Positions 36,666 to 47,437 of a stretch of 64,000 nt of DNA are shown in pieces. Position 1 is the first letter of the stretch. Each line of letters starts with the position of its first letter. Source of the stretch: Echinostoma caproni (lineage: Eukaryota; Platyhelminthes; Trematoda; Plagiorchiida; Echinostomatidae); assembly GCA_900618425.1 (NCBI GenBank), contig UZAN01040657.1, positions 1 to 64,000 of the forward strand, given 5' to 3'. Under the pieces are notes generated by a model. The model ran no database searches. It saw nothing but the letters and a program-made list of their open reading frames with translations, and had not been told where the DNA came from. A program made the position numbers and the translations under genes.

Positions 36666-36784
36666 AAACTGCGCACAAATTTTGAGTTATCTTGGGCTCA
36701 TTGCCATACACATGACTCATCCACCTTTCTGTTTGACCGCAATGAAATTGTTTCATATAAATGTGATTATAAAGACTTGAAAAG

Positions 36785-36845
36785 GAATTCACCGAAAACA
36801 TGTTTGCCTAAACTGTGTTCTTACCGTAATTAATATTGGTTCTTT
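36785..36845 (+). repeat. PLE 3' terminal repeat (pseudo-LTR-like)
   Basis: Partner of the block at 34200-34262. It lies about 120 bases past the end of the endonuclease region. Confidence 0.5.
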
Positions 36846-36846
36846 G

Positions 36847-39800
36847 CAAGTTTTATTCAGTCATAACAGTTTGAAATCACCATCCTTTTGTGGTGATGTG
36901 CACGGTTTTCGTCTTCCATCTGCCTCTGTTGTCGAGAAAATTGATTTTATTATGCAATACATTGTGCATTTATTTGCTTCGAAACACTTGTACCAATCTG
37001 AGACTGGGTCACTGGATTTATGCTCCTAGCTAACAATTTGTCCGTCTGCTTTACTTCTACACGGAAAACGCGTGGATGTTCCTTCTGATTTGTGCTCACT
37101 TATCCAACCGCAGAAACAAACCGCAAGGTCGGTTTGCGAAGTTCAATTTTAACATATATCGGACCACACTTTGACTCTCCCTCTCTACGACGACAGGTGT
37201 TAGGCGAATACATGATATCCTCATTTAATTTATTATCAGGTACCAATTTCTGACAAAATAATAACGAGTCTCTTTGCAGTTAGCGACCGGATAATAAAAC
37301 GGGTAGATGCTTAAAAATCACATTTCATTATTACTTAATGAAGTTGCTTTCGTTTGCTTAGAATTTCCGGGTGAGCCAATCTAAAGAGTACCACGCTGGT
37401 CGCGTGATGAGTGAAACATGTTAAATCCCAAAAGGAATTCACGTGACATGGTATTGAACAGGTATCTCTAAAGTGAAGTTGAATATCTATCCTCAAGCCC
37501 ATGAGAGCCACGAATAGGCCGGTTTTTAAACAGTCTATATAATTCATGCCAATCAAACATTCAAACTATCTATCCCCTTAAACCCAGGTTACACGAACAG
37601 GCATATTTTAACTCGTTTTTTGTATTCTGTGAAGTACAAATAAACTTGTACTAAAAACAAATTTCACATCGGCACAATAATTAACCCCTCTATTCTGTGG
37701 AAAAATAGATAATTCATTCCATCTTGGCACCATATCAATTCAGATTATTTCACCTATCTGAGATTATAAAATGTCCTCAGAGTGAGGTGGGGATTAGCAC
37801 TTATTAAACGTTAATTTGTTAAATCGGGATAGTTCCGCTGGATCAGTCAGAGCGTGTTGTTAGCAGCTTTAATGTTTGGTTGAATTTTTTATTTTGAGAT
37901 AGCTCATTCACCAGATTAATCTATCTTTTGAAAATATTCTGAACCATGCAGGATTCACCCCAGAACATATATTGCTTTCAGGAACTTTACGTGATAAACA
38001 TCAAGGTAAATGAAAACACGCGACTAAAGCGTTGCTTATTATTCGAAAATTGCTTATAGCACCAACGACTTTGGACGGACATGCTGGCTTGCATGCAAAC
38101 CTAATTACAGCGTTTCGTTTTCCGCTTCTATGAATTCACGGGCACACTTTGAATAGGACCCGTTCTCCTTTTCTGCATTGTGGTTATCTGCTCATCGGGA
38201 ACGAAGTTGAAAAGGAATTTAATGTAGGACAACTTTGGTCGAAGGCAAAAATCACATTGAGAGGGAGTCAGAATGCCCAAATTTACGTAATTAAAAAATA
38301 AAAATGTTTATGTGGGAATGAAGTCTTAAAAGTGCTCAAAGAAATTTAAATGTGAATGAATGAGTGTGAAAATCTTAGTCTGTAAGCGGAAATTGTGTTT
38401 GTCTTCCAAAGGGGAGCATTTGGTTTTTCGTGATAAGCAGAGAACGGATAGGTATTAGCAAGATTAAACTCAAAAAGAACTTATATTTTCCATGGTGATC
38501 AACTCAACTTCAATGGTGATGGGATGTTGATTTATGGTTATGCTTAAAAAGATGAAACCTTTTTCGTTGATGTGATACAAAATTTCCTAATCTTCATTTG
38601 GTAACGAATGGCTTGTTTTTACGGTGTTACAGCACAATACCCAATATATCGTACAATTCACCCTACATTATTCGACAGATGGCTTTTGTGAAATTCGACG
38701 AAGTTTTCTTCCGCTCCCACATTCACTACTATTCTCATGTAGAACTATTTAAAGTTAACTGTTCATTTTTGAAACTGTATTGAACGGTAAGTTACAAACA
38801 AGCTTCATCTGGTGTTTTACGCACCGGAAATGTTATCTAACGTAAGATCGCGAGGATCGTAAACGGCATACTAAAAAAACCATCAGTCATTTAAACGAGC
38901 CAATTTGATTCGGGAAAGTAAAAGCAAATCACACATTTTACTTCGATCTAAAGTTCAAGTCCCTTTTGAAAAAGTATACTTTGTAGATATCACAAATCAT
39001 GAAACATGAAACAGTCAACTCACTCACGTGCTCCCTCCGGAAATGAAAAATTCAAAACCTGACTCGATCACCAAAGTTCACCTCGTCATGTCACCTGTAT
39101 CGTTGTCCTTCACCTCGTAGAACAAACAGGGTAGATAGCCTGGAAGTGGACATGGCAAACAAAATAAATATCAGCTGTTCCACAAATTTCTGAACACAGT
39201 CAATTATGTGAAGGGTCTTTGATCATGTGTCGTGACGAAAAGAACGACCCCGAAACCCCATGGGTATTTGGAACAGCTGTTTGAATGAATGATACACGAA
39301 ATTCCGATTCCGCGTCGGTTTGCATCCCCCCGCTACTCCACCCACCCTGAGGTGGGTATATAACATGAAGTGTAATGTCGATTATTCATCAACTTCCTAC
39401 ATTTGTTATTTTTTTCATTTAACCTTTGAATGATTGATCGAGTGGTTGAACTGTATAATGGTGTAATGATTTTGGAATTAACTTTGAAGTGTGACTGATT
39501 ATTTTCGGCGAAGATTCTGAGGTGCTAAGGAAACTCATGTGCAGCTGCAACGGAAGCCGCTCATCGGTTTTGTAATTTACAGTAACAACCATTGGGTGTT
39601 CATCATGATGTGTCGTCTGAGTCCGATGCATCATTCAACAAACGAGCACAAACTTGTATCCTTTTGATTGATATACATCGGTTCACATGAAGCTCGTATT
39701 TCAAACCAATGAAGGGCGGGTACGTTGTGAGCACCCAACCATAGGACGCAGATCACGCTCAAAATAAGTTAACCCTTTTTAAGAATCCAGTTAGCGTTGA

Positions 39801-42659
39801 AGGTTTCATGACAGTCATTCAGTCGTGTGTCACAGAGGAAGTCAAACCAATGTCTCGCTACCTGTTCGGATCTATTGAATATCAAGTTTAGTAGTGATGA
39901 TTCCAAATGCATACTTATACCTGGGTAACGACGTGATCTAAGGGAGGGTTGCCATGCAAATGGTTTAAATCATGTCTGTCGACATGAACTGCCGCCATTA
40001 GAACATGACTGTTTTCCTGATTCGAGTCATTAGCTTTAAAGTGACCGACCCTCTGCAGGGTAAGCAACATGTACATGTTACGTGAAAATTCCTAAATAAA
40101 TTTAGTATTTTTCCGTTGTCACACTGCACCATGTTTGCAACTCGATAAATATTGCTCCATTACAAGTATGTCTATAACAGTCAAATGCCCATTTGAAAAA
40201 TACTTAGCAGTTTATCGCAAATTGTTTGGAGTTTGGAAAATGTAGTGGTTTGCTCCACCCTGTCCGTTTACCATTAAGTAAGATCCAACATCTTCACGCT
40301 CTGACGAAATAAAAATCACAATATGTCAATTAGTGGTAATTATTCTGAATACGCGTTTTAGTTAACGGTACAAGCTTAACCGGGCAGTCTGCCTTCACGC
40401 ACGCTCATTCTGGTTTTGTTATACTGCATCATCGGCCCCCAACAGTTTGAACGTTCATGTGAACCGAAGTTTGAAGTACGTTCAAAGTCATGGACAAACA
40501 TTATAGTTGGCTCAATGATCAAACAAAATCAGCACTCATAATAGTAGTAGACAATTTTGCTTACTTATATGGTGAAGTTTGTTGTACACGAAGCAAATGA
40601 AGCATAAACTACAAAAGCCAGGAAGCACTGTGCAGCCGTTTCCATCTGGTTAGATCGCATCAACGGTGCGAATCAACCGGCCAAGCTGCAATCGATCCGG
40701 GAACCTAAGAGATAGATCGCAAGCAAGGTAGCCACTTCACAACAAGTCGGCTAATCAGCACAATTACCATTTTATTCTCTTATAAACCACTTTAAATTTA
40801 AAGACAGCGCAGAAACAGGTACCGGCAAGAAAACTTTCTGAAAGACTAACTACACATGAAAGCGGTATTAATCTGTGGTTAGCTTTGCTTTTGACGATAG
40901 CAGAGTTGTGCACTCAAATAGCGAGCAAATATCGGTAGACCAGTGGTACTCCATATTAATTATGGCTTAAAACAAACACAGAAGGGTCGAAGTCTTAGCT
41001 NAGCAACCAATTGGGCAAATCCATCTTCAATTCATTTTTTGCGATTTTTTCCAGTTGGAAGTTTTGATAATGTTCACGTTCGAACAAGCGCAACATTGTT
41101 TCGTTTTTAATTTGTTTCAATGTATCCTATTCTTCTCTCAATTCGAATTCTCCGTGAAAATTCGAGCGTTGGTTCACCACATCAAAGGAATCCCGCACCA
41201 ATGAAATTCAAGCCGAAGTTTTCGTATCTGGGTGGTGGTAAAAGTCTGAGCGTAACCTGACACCGCTTCTTAGCTTATCTGATGGGGTGGCACACGATGG
41301 CTTTTCTGTTGGAATAACGATTATGTTACAATAACTTGCGTGTCGTGTATAATGTTGTTGTTATTATTATTTATTCTTCATCGATTTCGAGACAGTGTCC
41401 AAAAGCACTCAAATTGGCAGGCATTTCATTGTTTTTTTGAATTCCAGCTGGTTAATAATAGAACAAAACAGAATACACTTTTATGCTACCGGGAGAATTA
41501 TTGTATATTTTTTATTAACGGTAGTTGATTTAAAGGACTGTACCAGATCACGTGTCTGACTAAACAGGTTATCGGCTTTTCCCTTCTAATCCACGAACTC
41601 ATTGTTATAATGTCCTGGAAAACAAAACGTTGGGCCTAATGATCGACCTGAGTAAAGGTTGTTCCGGATCTATCACAGGTGCAATTCTCATTCACTTGAT
41701 AGACACTCAGCATCGAGTAAACCCAAGTGAAATTCCCCCTCGAACCGGTGCAAATATGTTAGAATGAGTACGTTGGAGATAGCCAAAACCATCTGTACTG
41801 CACAATTCACCAACAAAGTATGTGCCCACAAGCATCTATTCCAAGTTCTCCATCTCCTCTGGGGGTTGCAAACCAACCTCCCTGGCCACACACGGATTGT
41901 CGCACGATAACAGGGGTCCCTCAGAACAGGGCCACAAGATCAATGTGAGATAACTGGGAATCCCGAAAGAATGGAACTAAGAAAGTGGAGTGCACCACGC
42001 ACTTACACGCAAGGATCAGTTCCTCGAATCCTCCAAAACCCAAGGTTTTATCCTCTCATGTAAAATGCAACGGTATGATTATGAGTAATTGAACACATTT
42101 TAAATAGAATAGAGTGGCTAACAAGCTCGTCTTCAGTGATTCGTAATCATGCCCGTACATCACAATAAACACCAGTACTTCATTGGAATGGTAGTGTTTT
42201 GGGAACAGGAAAATTACCGTCCTAAGTTATTTGGCGCTAATTTCCTCTTTGTACCGGGATTATTGATGATCATTTGACTTTAAGCCGTTATCATTTCGCT
42301 ACACTTTAGCTGGTGCTTAATGCAGAACATAAAAACGTTTATATGTCTTGGATCTTCATGATCTAATCTCAAACTGTACCCCTCAAATTCTATGATCAAG
42401 CGCTTGGATGACTTACTCATGCTACGGTGTAAAATCTTCCGAAATACTGTACTGATCCAATTCATGTCCAACCTAACAAATATTCTTGAAACGTCTCCGT
42501 GGATCTACCCTATGTCTTTGTGCTAGCAATTTGAATTGAATGGCAAAATACTAAATTGGTGATTCGAACAAGAACTTGCTCGTTTTACAAGACACTTATG
42601 CTAAAACTGTGGCTACGTTAGATGAACTGAAGTTAATTAGACAGATGAAATACCATAAC
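36847..42659. other. Non-coding stretch, no supported gene
   Basis: AT-rich, with a GC-richer patch at about 41640-42060 holding a minus frame (41688-41891, with CNPQRRWRTW and LLVNCAVQMVLAISNVLILT) that looks like repeat-derived DNA but was not identified. An N is at 41001. Confidence 0.3.
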
Positions 42660-43570
42660 TTTTTGGCAATGTGATTCGGAAAATGCCAAGAACTTCGCAA
42701 ACGAAATTCGACAAGTCTACCGAACATGCGATACCTAAATTCATGCTTCCGGAAAACCCTGGACCATTTATTCGCAATTTGTTGTCCATCCAACGGAACA
42801 TTTTTCAATCTGAAGCACTGTCATGTGGTCTACGGTGTTGTGTTCCCCCGGCAAAATATTAACTCAATAGAGTATTTCACGGTTAGTGTGGAAAACAAAG
42901 CCAGTAGAACAATAAACGGCATTGTGCCTGAGTGGAAGAAAATCGGCTAACGGAAGCTCTAAGGCTCAATGGTTACCCAGTGAGGTGTATACAAAGACAC
43001 CGTGTAAAAGCCGAACCCAATATCTCGGGGATGGCAGCACCAAAATGAGAAGTTCTCATTCAACTGCAGTTCAAAGTGATATTGCAGGCCAACTGGTACA
43101 AAGACGGCTGGTGGCATCGGTAGCCCGAAGGTATTTTGTTGCAACTCCCGTCATTCGCTTTTGATGAAATCAGCACTCCCTCTGTTCGCCAAATCGCTCG
43201 TAATCTTTGAAGTTCAATTTGGGTATGGAGCCACCCACGTACGTGGGCAGGAACAGAGAACCAGTTACGTAACCGAGTGCCAGAACATATACTTGCATGC
43301 GTTGACCGCGAAAGGATCAGAGTGAGGGTTACACAAACAACCAGTCCGTCAAACCAGCCTCACAGAACACCTGCGTCATTATTTGCTCGCCATCTGCTGC
43401 AGAATGGCCACCAAGCCAAGCGTCGGACCTATTTTCGGGTTATTTACATAACCTCGAATGACCGGCTGCTAAGATTTGCAGAAGCTCAAGCAATCAGTCA
43501 CCAAAAGCCCTCATTTTGTCTTCAAAAAGGGGTCTAGACCAGTCTGGCATTGCCCTGATAACTATGTAAG
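42660..43570 (+). mobile_element. Penelope-like element fragment lacking the RT core
   Basis: The N-terminal PLE region is followed almost directly by the post-RT region and the GIY-YIG domain. The roughly 1 kb that should hold motifs A-C is missing, which points to an internal deletion near 42950. Sequence identity to the element at 34180 is low, so it is a different PLE copy or lineage. Confidence 0.7.
42671..43538 (+). pseudogene. Internally deleted PLE ORF with GIY-YIG domain
   Basis: The first part reads EALSCGLRCCVPP and, in the next frame, NINSIEYFTVSVENKASRT and GIVPEW, matching EALSLGSKFC and FENLVGQTTDLIP of the other PLE. Then LRLNGYPV (about 42955-42985) corresponds to LENGYP of the other copy, which lies after its RT domain, so the catalytic core is gone. 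AGQLVQRRLVASVARRYF follows. The GIY-YIG part is LVIFEVQFGYGATHVR (about 43180-43240; the usual Cys of CxCG are replaced), then LRNRVPEHI, SLFARHLLQNGHQ and LRFAEAQAISHQKPSFC. Frames shift at least three times. No function can be expected. Confidence 0.7.
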
Positions 43571-45240
43571 GAGAAGAATGAGTTAATGCCATGATAGATT
43601 ATCAACACCTGTAATGTATAGTGTTTAGTATTCTGCAGTAAGCACCAGTTGAGATGCAGCAAATGATTCCGAAATGAAGTCGTGCTCGTTCGAGATGTTG
43701 TGTTATCTGTTCAAGATCAATGTATTGTTTGTTAGATCATCCTTTAGTCGGGACTACACGGGATATGGGGTGGGTGTAAGCTGGGCCGGGAGAGCTTAAA
43801 CCCCTGCACAAATTGTTTTTGGACACACATAAGGGGATGCGTTGTGAAGACGAATTCCTCTCTTCCGCTGTGGCAAGCATTCGACAGAGAAACTATTTGT
43901 CTGTCTCAAATCCTATACAGGGGTGGAATGCCTTGTTCATATTCACAATGGGGTTTGTTTAGACTGGGTTTGAAACCACTGCACCAATGTGTGACCTAAC
44001 AACTCCTGCATTGAGCTATGCGCGATGGCGTTCACGGATTCGTGCGGACAAAAGTCTGAGCGTACGGTCTTTGTAAGTTGTTCTACTGGAACAAGTGAAT
44101 GAGTACACGCAAAATTAAACTGCACATTTCGGCATTTTTCATTCGGTCGTAAACACCTAATTAGCTTTAACGTGAAAAAAACACTGAAGTTTCCTGCATT
44201 ATAGCATCGAATAATCTCTTTTGAGTTACCTCTGACGATGTATCTCTCCTGAACAGCAAGGTAATGTATATTGGCTTCCTCCTGAAATCAGTCTTCTTCA
44301 CACAATCTCCACTTCGCTGACTCATCTTACTAACCATCGCTCCGGATAGTCTCTCTGTGTGAAGCTGATGCGTCAGAACCGGAGCATTTCTTCCATTGTG
44401 TCTTCACTTCAAATCTTTCTTGTTATATTTGCTAAGCAGTGCACCTAATCCGTTTTCACTTCCAGCTGTACGTAATTGCGAAAATGGACGTATTGGCCCT
44501 TCCAAGACGATTTCCTATAAACTGATCGTTTCAACGAGCCATCCGATCGACGACTCAGGCAAACGTAGAGAAATGCCAGAATGGCACATATCGTGTGTAC
44601 AGCACATCATCAAAGATGGACGATTTGGGTTATGCAATTTGAGTTGCGCCATGAACACATAAACAAAAAACGGTCATAATGGTGATCCTGTGGCTCCAAC
44701 ATACGTTTGTCGATAAATCTGATCGTTAAACATAAAGCGAACTTTGTATGTGCACAAGTGTAGCAGTTGGTTTGACCATTCAAAGGGAGGCCTACAGATT
44801 TTGGTGATTCAGTAATTTAGTCAACCAATTTGAAAGTTCATGGCATGGTGAATTGGAAATATCCCTGATCGGCCGAAAAGGTATTACTTCTGTATGTCTT
44901 CAGTAACCTGTACATTCCCGGAACCATTGCCTACGTTGGACGGATGCGTTCGAAAGGGATCCATCGATTTCTACATTTTGCTTTGCACATCACAGGATTT
45001 CAGATAACGTACGTTCCATTTGGGCGATCTTGCACTATTGTGAATTTTTGCCTAATTGAGATCTGAATAAAATTCGATGAAAGATTATGCAATGCACGCG
45101 AGGTAGTAGTATAATTCCACTTCAATTCCGCGAGATAATGAAACAATATGCCGCGTTTATTGAGGGCTTTACAGCGAAGGTTAACACGCGATTTTTCTTG
45201 ATAAATATCAAATACGGTTTGCAGTATCAAGCTTGGATTA
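43571..45240. other. Non-coding between two PLE fragments
   Basis: No feature except the candidate exon at 44466-44662. Confidence 0.3.
44466..44662 (+). CDS. Candidate terminal exon, unrecognised
   Basis: A good acceptor (CTAATCCGTTTTCACTTCCAG, last base 44465, read as its final 20 bases) leads into 64 codons ending at TAA 44660-44662. Blocks are VRNCENGRIGPSKTISYKLI, DDSGKRREMPEWHISCVQHI and KDGRFGLCNLSC. Codons are more balanced and GC-richer than the surrounding DNA, and four Cys residues are present. The exon would enter with two bases. No family is recognised. It lies between two PLE fragments and could also be a piece of an unknown repeat. Confidence 0.28.
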
Positions 45241-45565
45241 GCTCATACCATTGATCAGAAGCACACTAATAATGATTCTCAAACAAGACGAAACAGCTGT
45301 CCAGTGCTCTTTGTCGGTTACCCCAAACATCTATATTGCATTTTAATATCCAATACGGTTTCAATAAATACCGATTTCCGAACACAGTCATCGATAAAAT
45401 GAAATCGGTTATTGGGAACACGTGTTCTCCTTAAGTTGTGTTCTAAATGCGAGTATGGGAATATTTCAAATTGTAAAACTTTCCATCAAGCCCATTGCGG
45501 TGGAAGGACTGAATGAGTTTTTTTGCGTTTTCCACGTGACTTGAAGAGGCAAAACTTATGTTCAG
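45241..45565 (+). mobile_element. 5' end of a third Penelope-like element
   Basis: ATGGGAATATTT at about 45459 starts a frame reading MGIFQIVKLSIKPIAVEGLN, then EFF, which lines up with MGMFRDFKTTYPP and VVRRLNQFLKF of the PLE at 34251. The 60 bases before it share the GTTCTCC/TGTGTTCTAAAT block with the other element's terminal repeat. A hammerhead remnant lies about 150 bases upstream of this ATG. The frame meets a stop after about 30 codons and similarity fades by about 45565, so the rest of the element is missing. Confidence 0.65.
45261..45307 (+). ncRNA. Hammerhead ribozyme remnant in a PLE 5' leader
   Basis: Stem I GCAC/GTGC, loop II CAAACA in a TCT/AGA stem, intact CGAAAC, minimal stem III and GTC cleavage triplet (AACAGCTGTC) followed by CAGTGC. 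The 5' core CTGATGA is altered (CTAATAATGA, with a substitution and an insertion), and the pair next to the core in stem II is lost. Loop II and the CAGCTGTCCAGTG block are the same as in the copies at 18970-19102, so they share an ancestor. It is probably inactive. Confidence 0.6.
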
Positions 45566-47362
45566 TCTATTCATGACTGTATTTAAACGGAAGTTTACCC
45601 TACGCATCAAGTCTAAAACCGAATTTATCTAAATGCTAAAACATGTTGTCGTAATGCCGTTATTAAATGTAACACTATTCGCACTTAATTGACATAATGT
45701 GAACAGAATATATCACAGCATCAACATCTTGTGTGTGACACTCACGAGGATTTGTAAGTAGGATTTCTCAAACATGTTCACCTTATAGTTCAATCGCGGA
45801 TAGAGAAGAGATTATTATGTTTAAGATGGACGCTAGACAAACAGTTAACAGCAACAACCCAAGCAAAATTGGATGTTATAGGCCAGATAAAGTGGCATGT
45901 CGAAGGACAATCATTCATTGCGTTCACCGATCTTGAGCCCGTAATAATTAGCAGACATTCAGTTCTTGCACGAGAAATTAGTCATCTTGAAGTTACCTTT
46001 AGGTTCATGAGTACCACATGCCACACCTCGGGTATCAACTGCCCGTCATGATTGTCGTGCATCTCTTCATGGCAATCATAATTCCAATTCATAATTCCAT
46101 AACACCCGTAGCTAACGTGGAATTGGAGCACTAAAATGCAGAATGATCGCCACATTATAACCGACCTCGCATTTAGCTGCAGCGTGAAAACCCCATTCTT
46201 TGTAATGTTAACCAAGGTGACAGTCATAGCACTGCTCGTAAATTTTCAGTGTCATCACGGATTAAGAACCTTCAAGTGGAAGAGTGGTACCTAATGTGAT
46301 ATATTTTGAGCAGCATGCGAGTATGAAACAATCTAAATCTTCTCGTAATCCATGACGTGTTCGAGTGCACTTTGTTTATGTGCGTTTCCCTAATGAACTT
46401 TTTATTAAAAGGTATTCCGCTGTTAGTCGGTAAGCTACGGCTCATTTCCAAACAGGTCAAAATCGCATAGTCCCGGCAACTAGAGATTCAAGAGAAGTTT
46501 TATAGGAGTGTGCAAAGTAAATTAGTCACACCTGTATCCATGTAGCCGATGTGCAGGTTATTGGCTAACCCCATTGAATGTCTGGTTAGCCTTGGCCAGT
46601 TTTTCTGTGACATGCGACCAGCATCGGCAGACCTGCTCAGTCCGCAAAAGGGCCCTGTTCAATGTGGAAAGTGTTATTCAACTTATTCTCAAAAAGTAGG
46701 CGCATGCTTTGCACCTATATTAAGGAACTGGTAGTTATCACAATGAGTGAAGTTATTTCACCGAATGGTTTGCGTTTCTTCTGTAGATCACGCTCTAAAA
46801 ACCTAGGCTACAAATATATTTGAATTACCATATATATTGTCTTCTGTGAATGTTGCGCTAACTTGTGCTCAGTTACAGACAGCTCGTGCTAAGTGATGAA
46901 GTTAACCCACTCATCTTCTTCAAACCTGCAACAGGAGATGCTTGATGAGTATCAACGATCCCAAATGTTGAAAACGTTCGTTCGTCTGTGAGAAATAGCA
47001 AGACAACACGTACTTTATTCTACAGTTTGACACTCACGTTTTACTGTTAAGTCAATTAATCCCTCTCGTAAAAATGCTATCGGTGAAAATCAAAAGAACC
47101 TTTAAGAAAAATCAGTCGGTGCTCAAATCGAATCTTGCGAACGAAATGTGGCCAATTCCGTTTATTTCAAATCGATCACACATTTTGCCTTTGTTGAACT
47201 TATGTCCAGTCAAATCAACGCAACTACAGAAAAATGGATTACAATCTGACCAATGCAAAGCTTACAGAGCTATGGTGATCGGTCAGTTTGTCGCAGTGAG
47301 TGTGATTACTGGAATGATCTAGCGTCTGCCACTGGACTGTAGTTGCAGTAGGTGAAAGGGCT
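45566..47362. other. Non-coding, nothing recognised
   Basis: Frames at 45869-46051, 45982-46227, 46549-46734 and 47074-47322 have no recognisable motifs. Confidence 0.35.
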
Positions 47363-47437
47363 GGTGCACCTCGGGCTTGAACCTAGATCAATCCACGTGT
47401 GAGGTGGATGTGATAACCACTAAACCACTGAAACGAC
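47363..47437 (-). tRNA. tRNA-Val(CAC)-like pseudogene or SINE head
   Basis: The minus strand carries a D arm with TTTAGTGGTTATCAC, an anticodon arm TCCAC-CTCACAC-GTGGA with anticodon CAC, and a T arm TAGG-TTCAAGC-CCGA, in tRNA spacing over 73 bases. The D and anticodon arms match eukaryotic tRNA-Val very closely. The acceptor stem (5' GTCGTTT against 3' GTGCACC) does not pair, so it should not be a functional tRNA. It is either a decayed gene or the head of a tRNA-Val-derived SINE; no tail could be fixed. Confidence 0.6.

Larger units (their letters stand above)
34180..36846 (+). mobile_element. Penelope-like element, nearly complete, degenerate
   Basis: A single plus-strand element with the PLE order: N-terminal region, PLE-type reverse transcriptase, then GIY-YIG endonuclease, flanked by partly repeated ends (about 34200-34262 and 36785-36845). 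PLEs are retroelements related to telomerase reverse transcriptase that insert by target priming. Stops and frame changes occur throughout, so the copy is dead. No intact hammerhead is recognised in its 5' leader, although the related 5' fragment at 45241 has one. Confidence 0.85.

Noticed and set aside
39200..39300. GACGAAAAG, CCCGAAACC and CAGCTG near each other
   Set aside because: No CTGATGA core or stem II; not a hammerhead.
40621..40745. GC-richer stretch with tRNA-like CGGTGCGAATCAACCGG
   Set aside because: Does not match the B box and no other tRNA arm was found.
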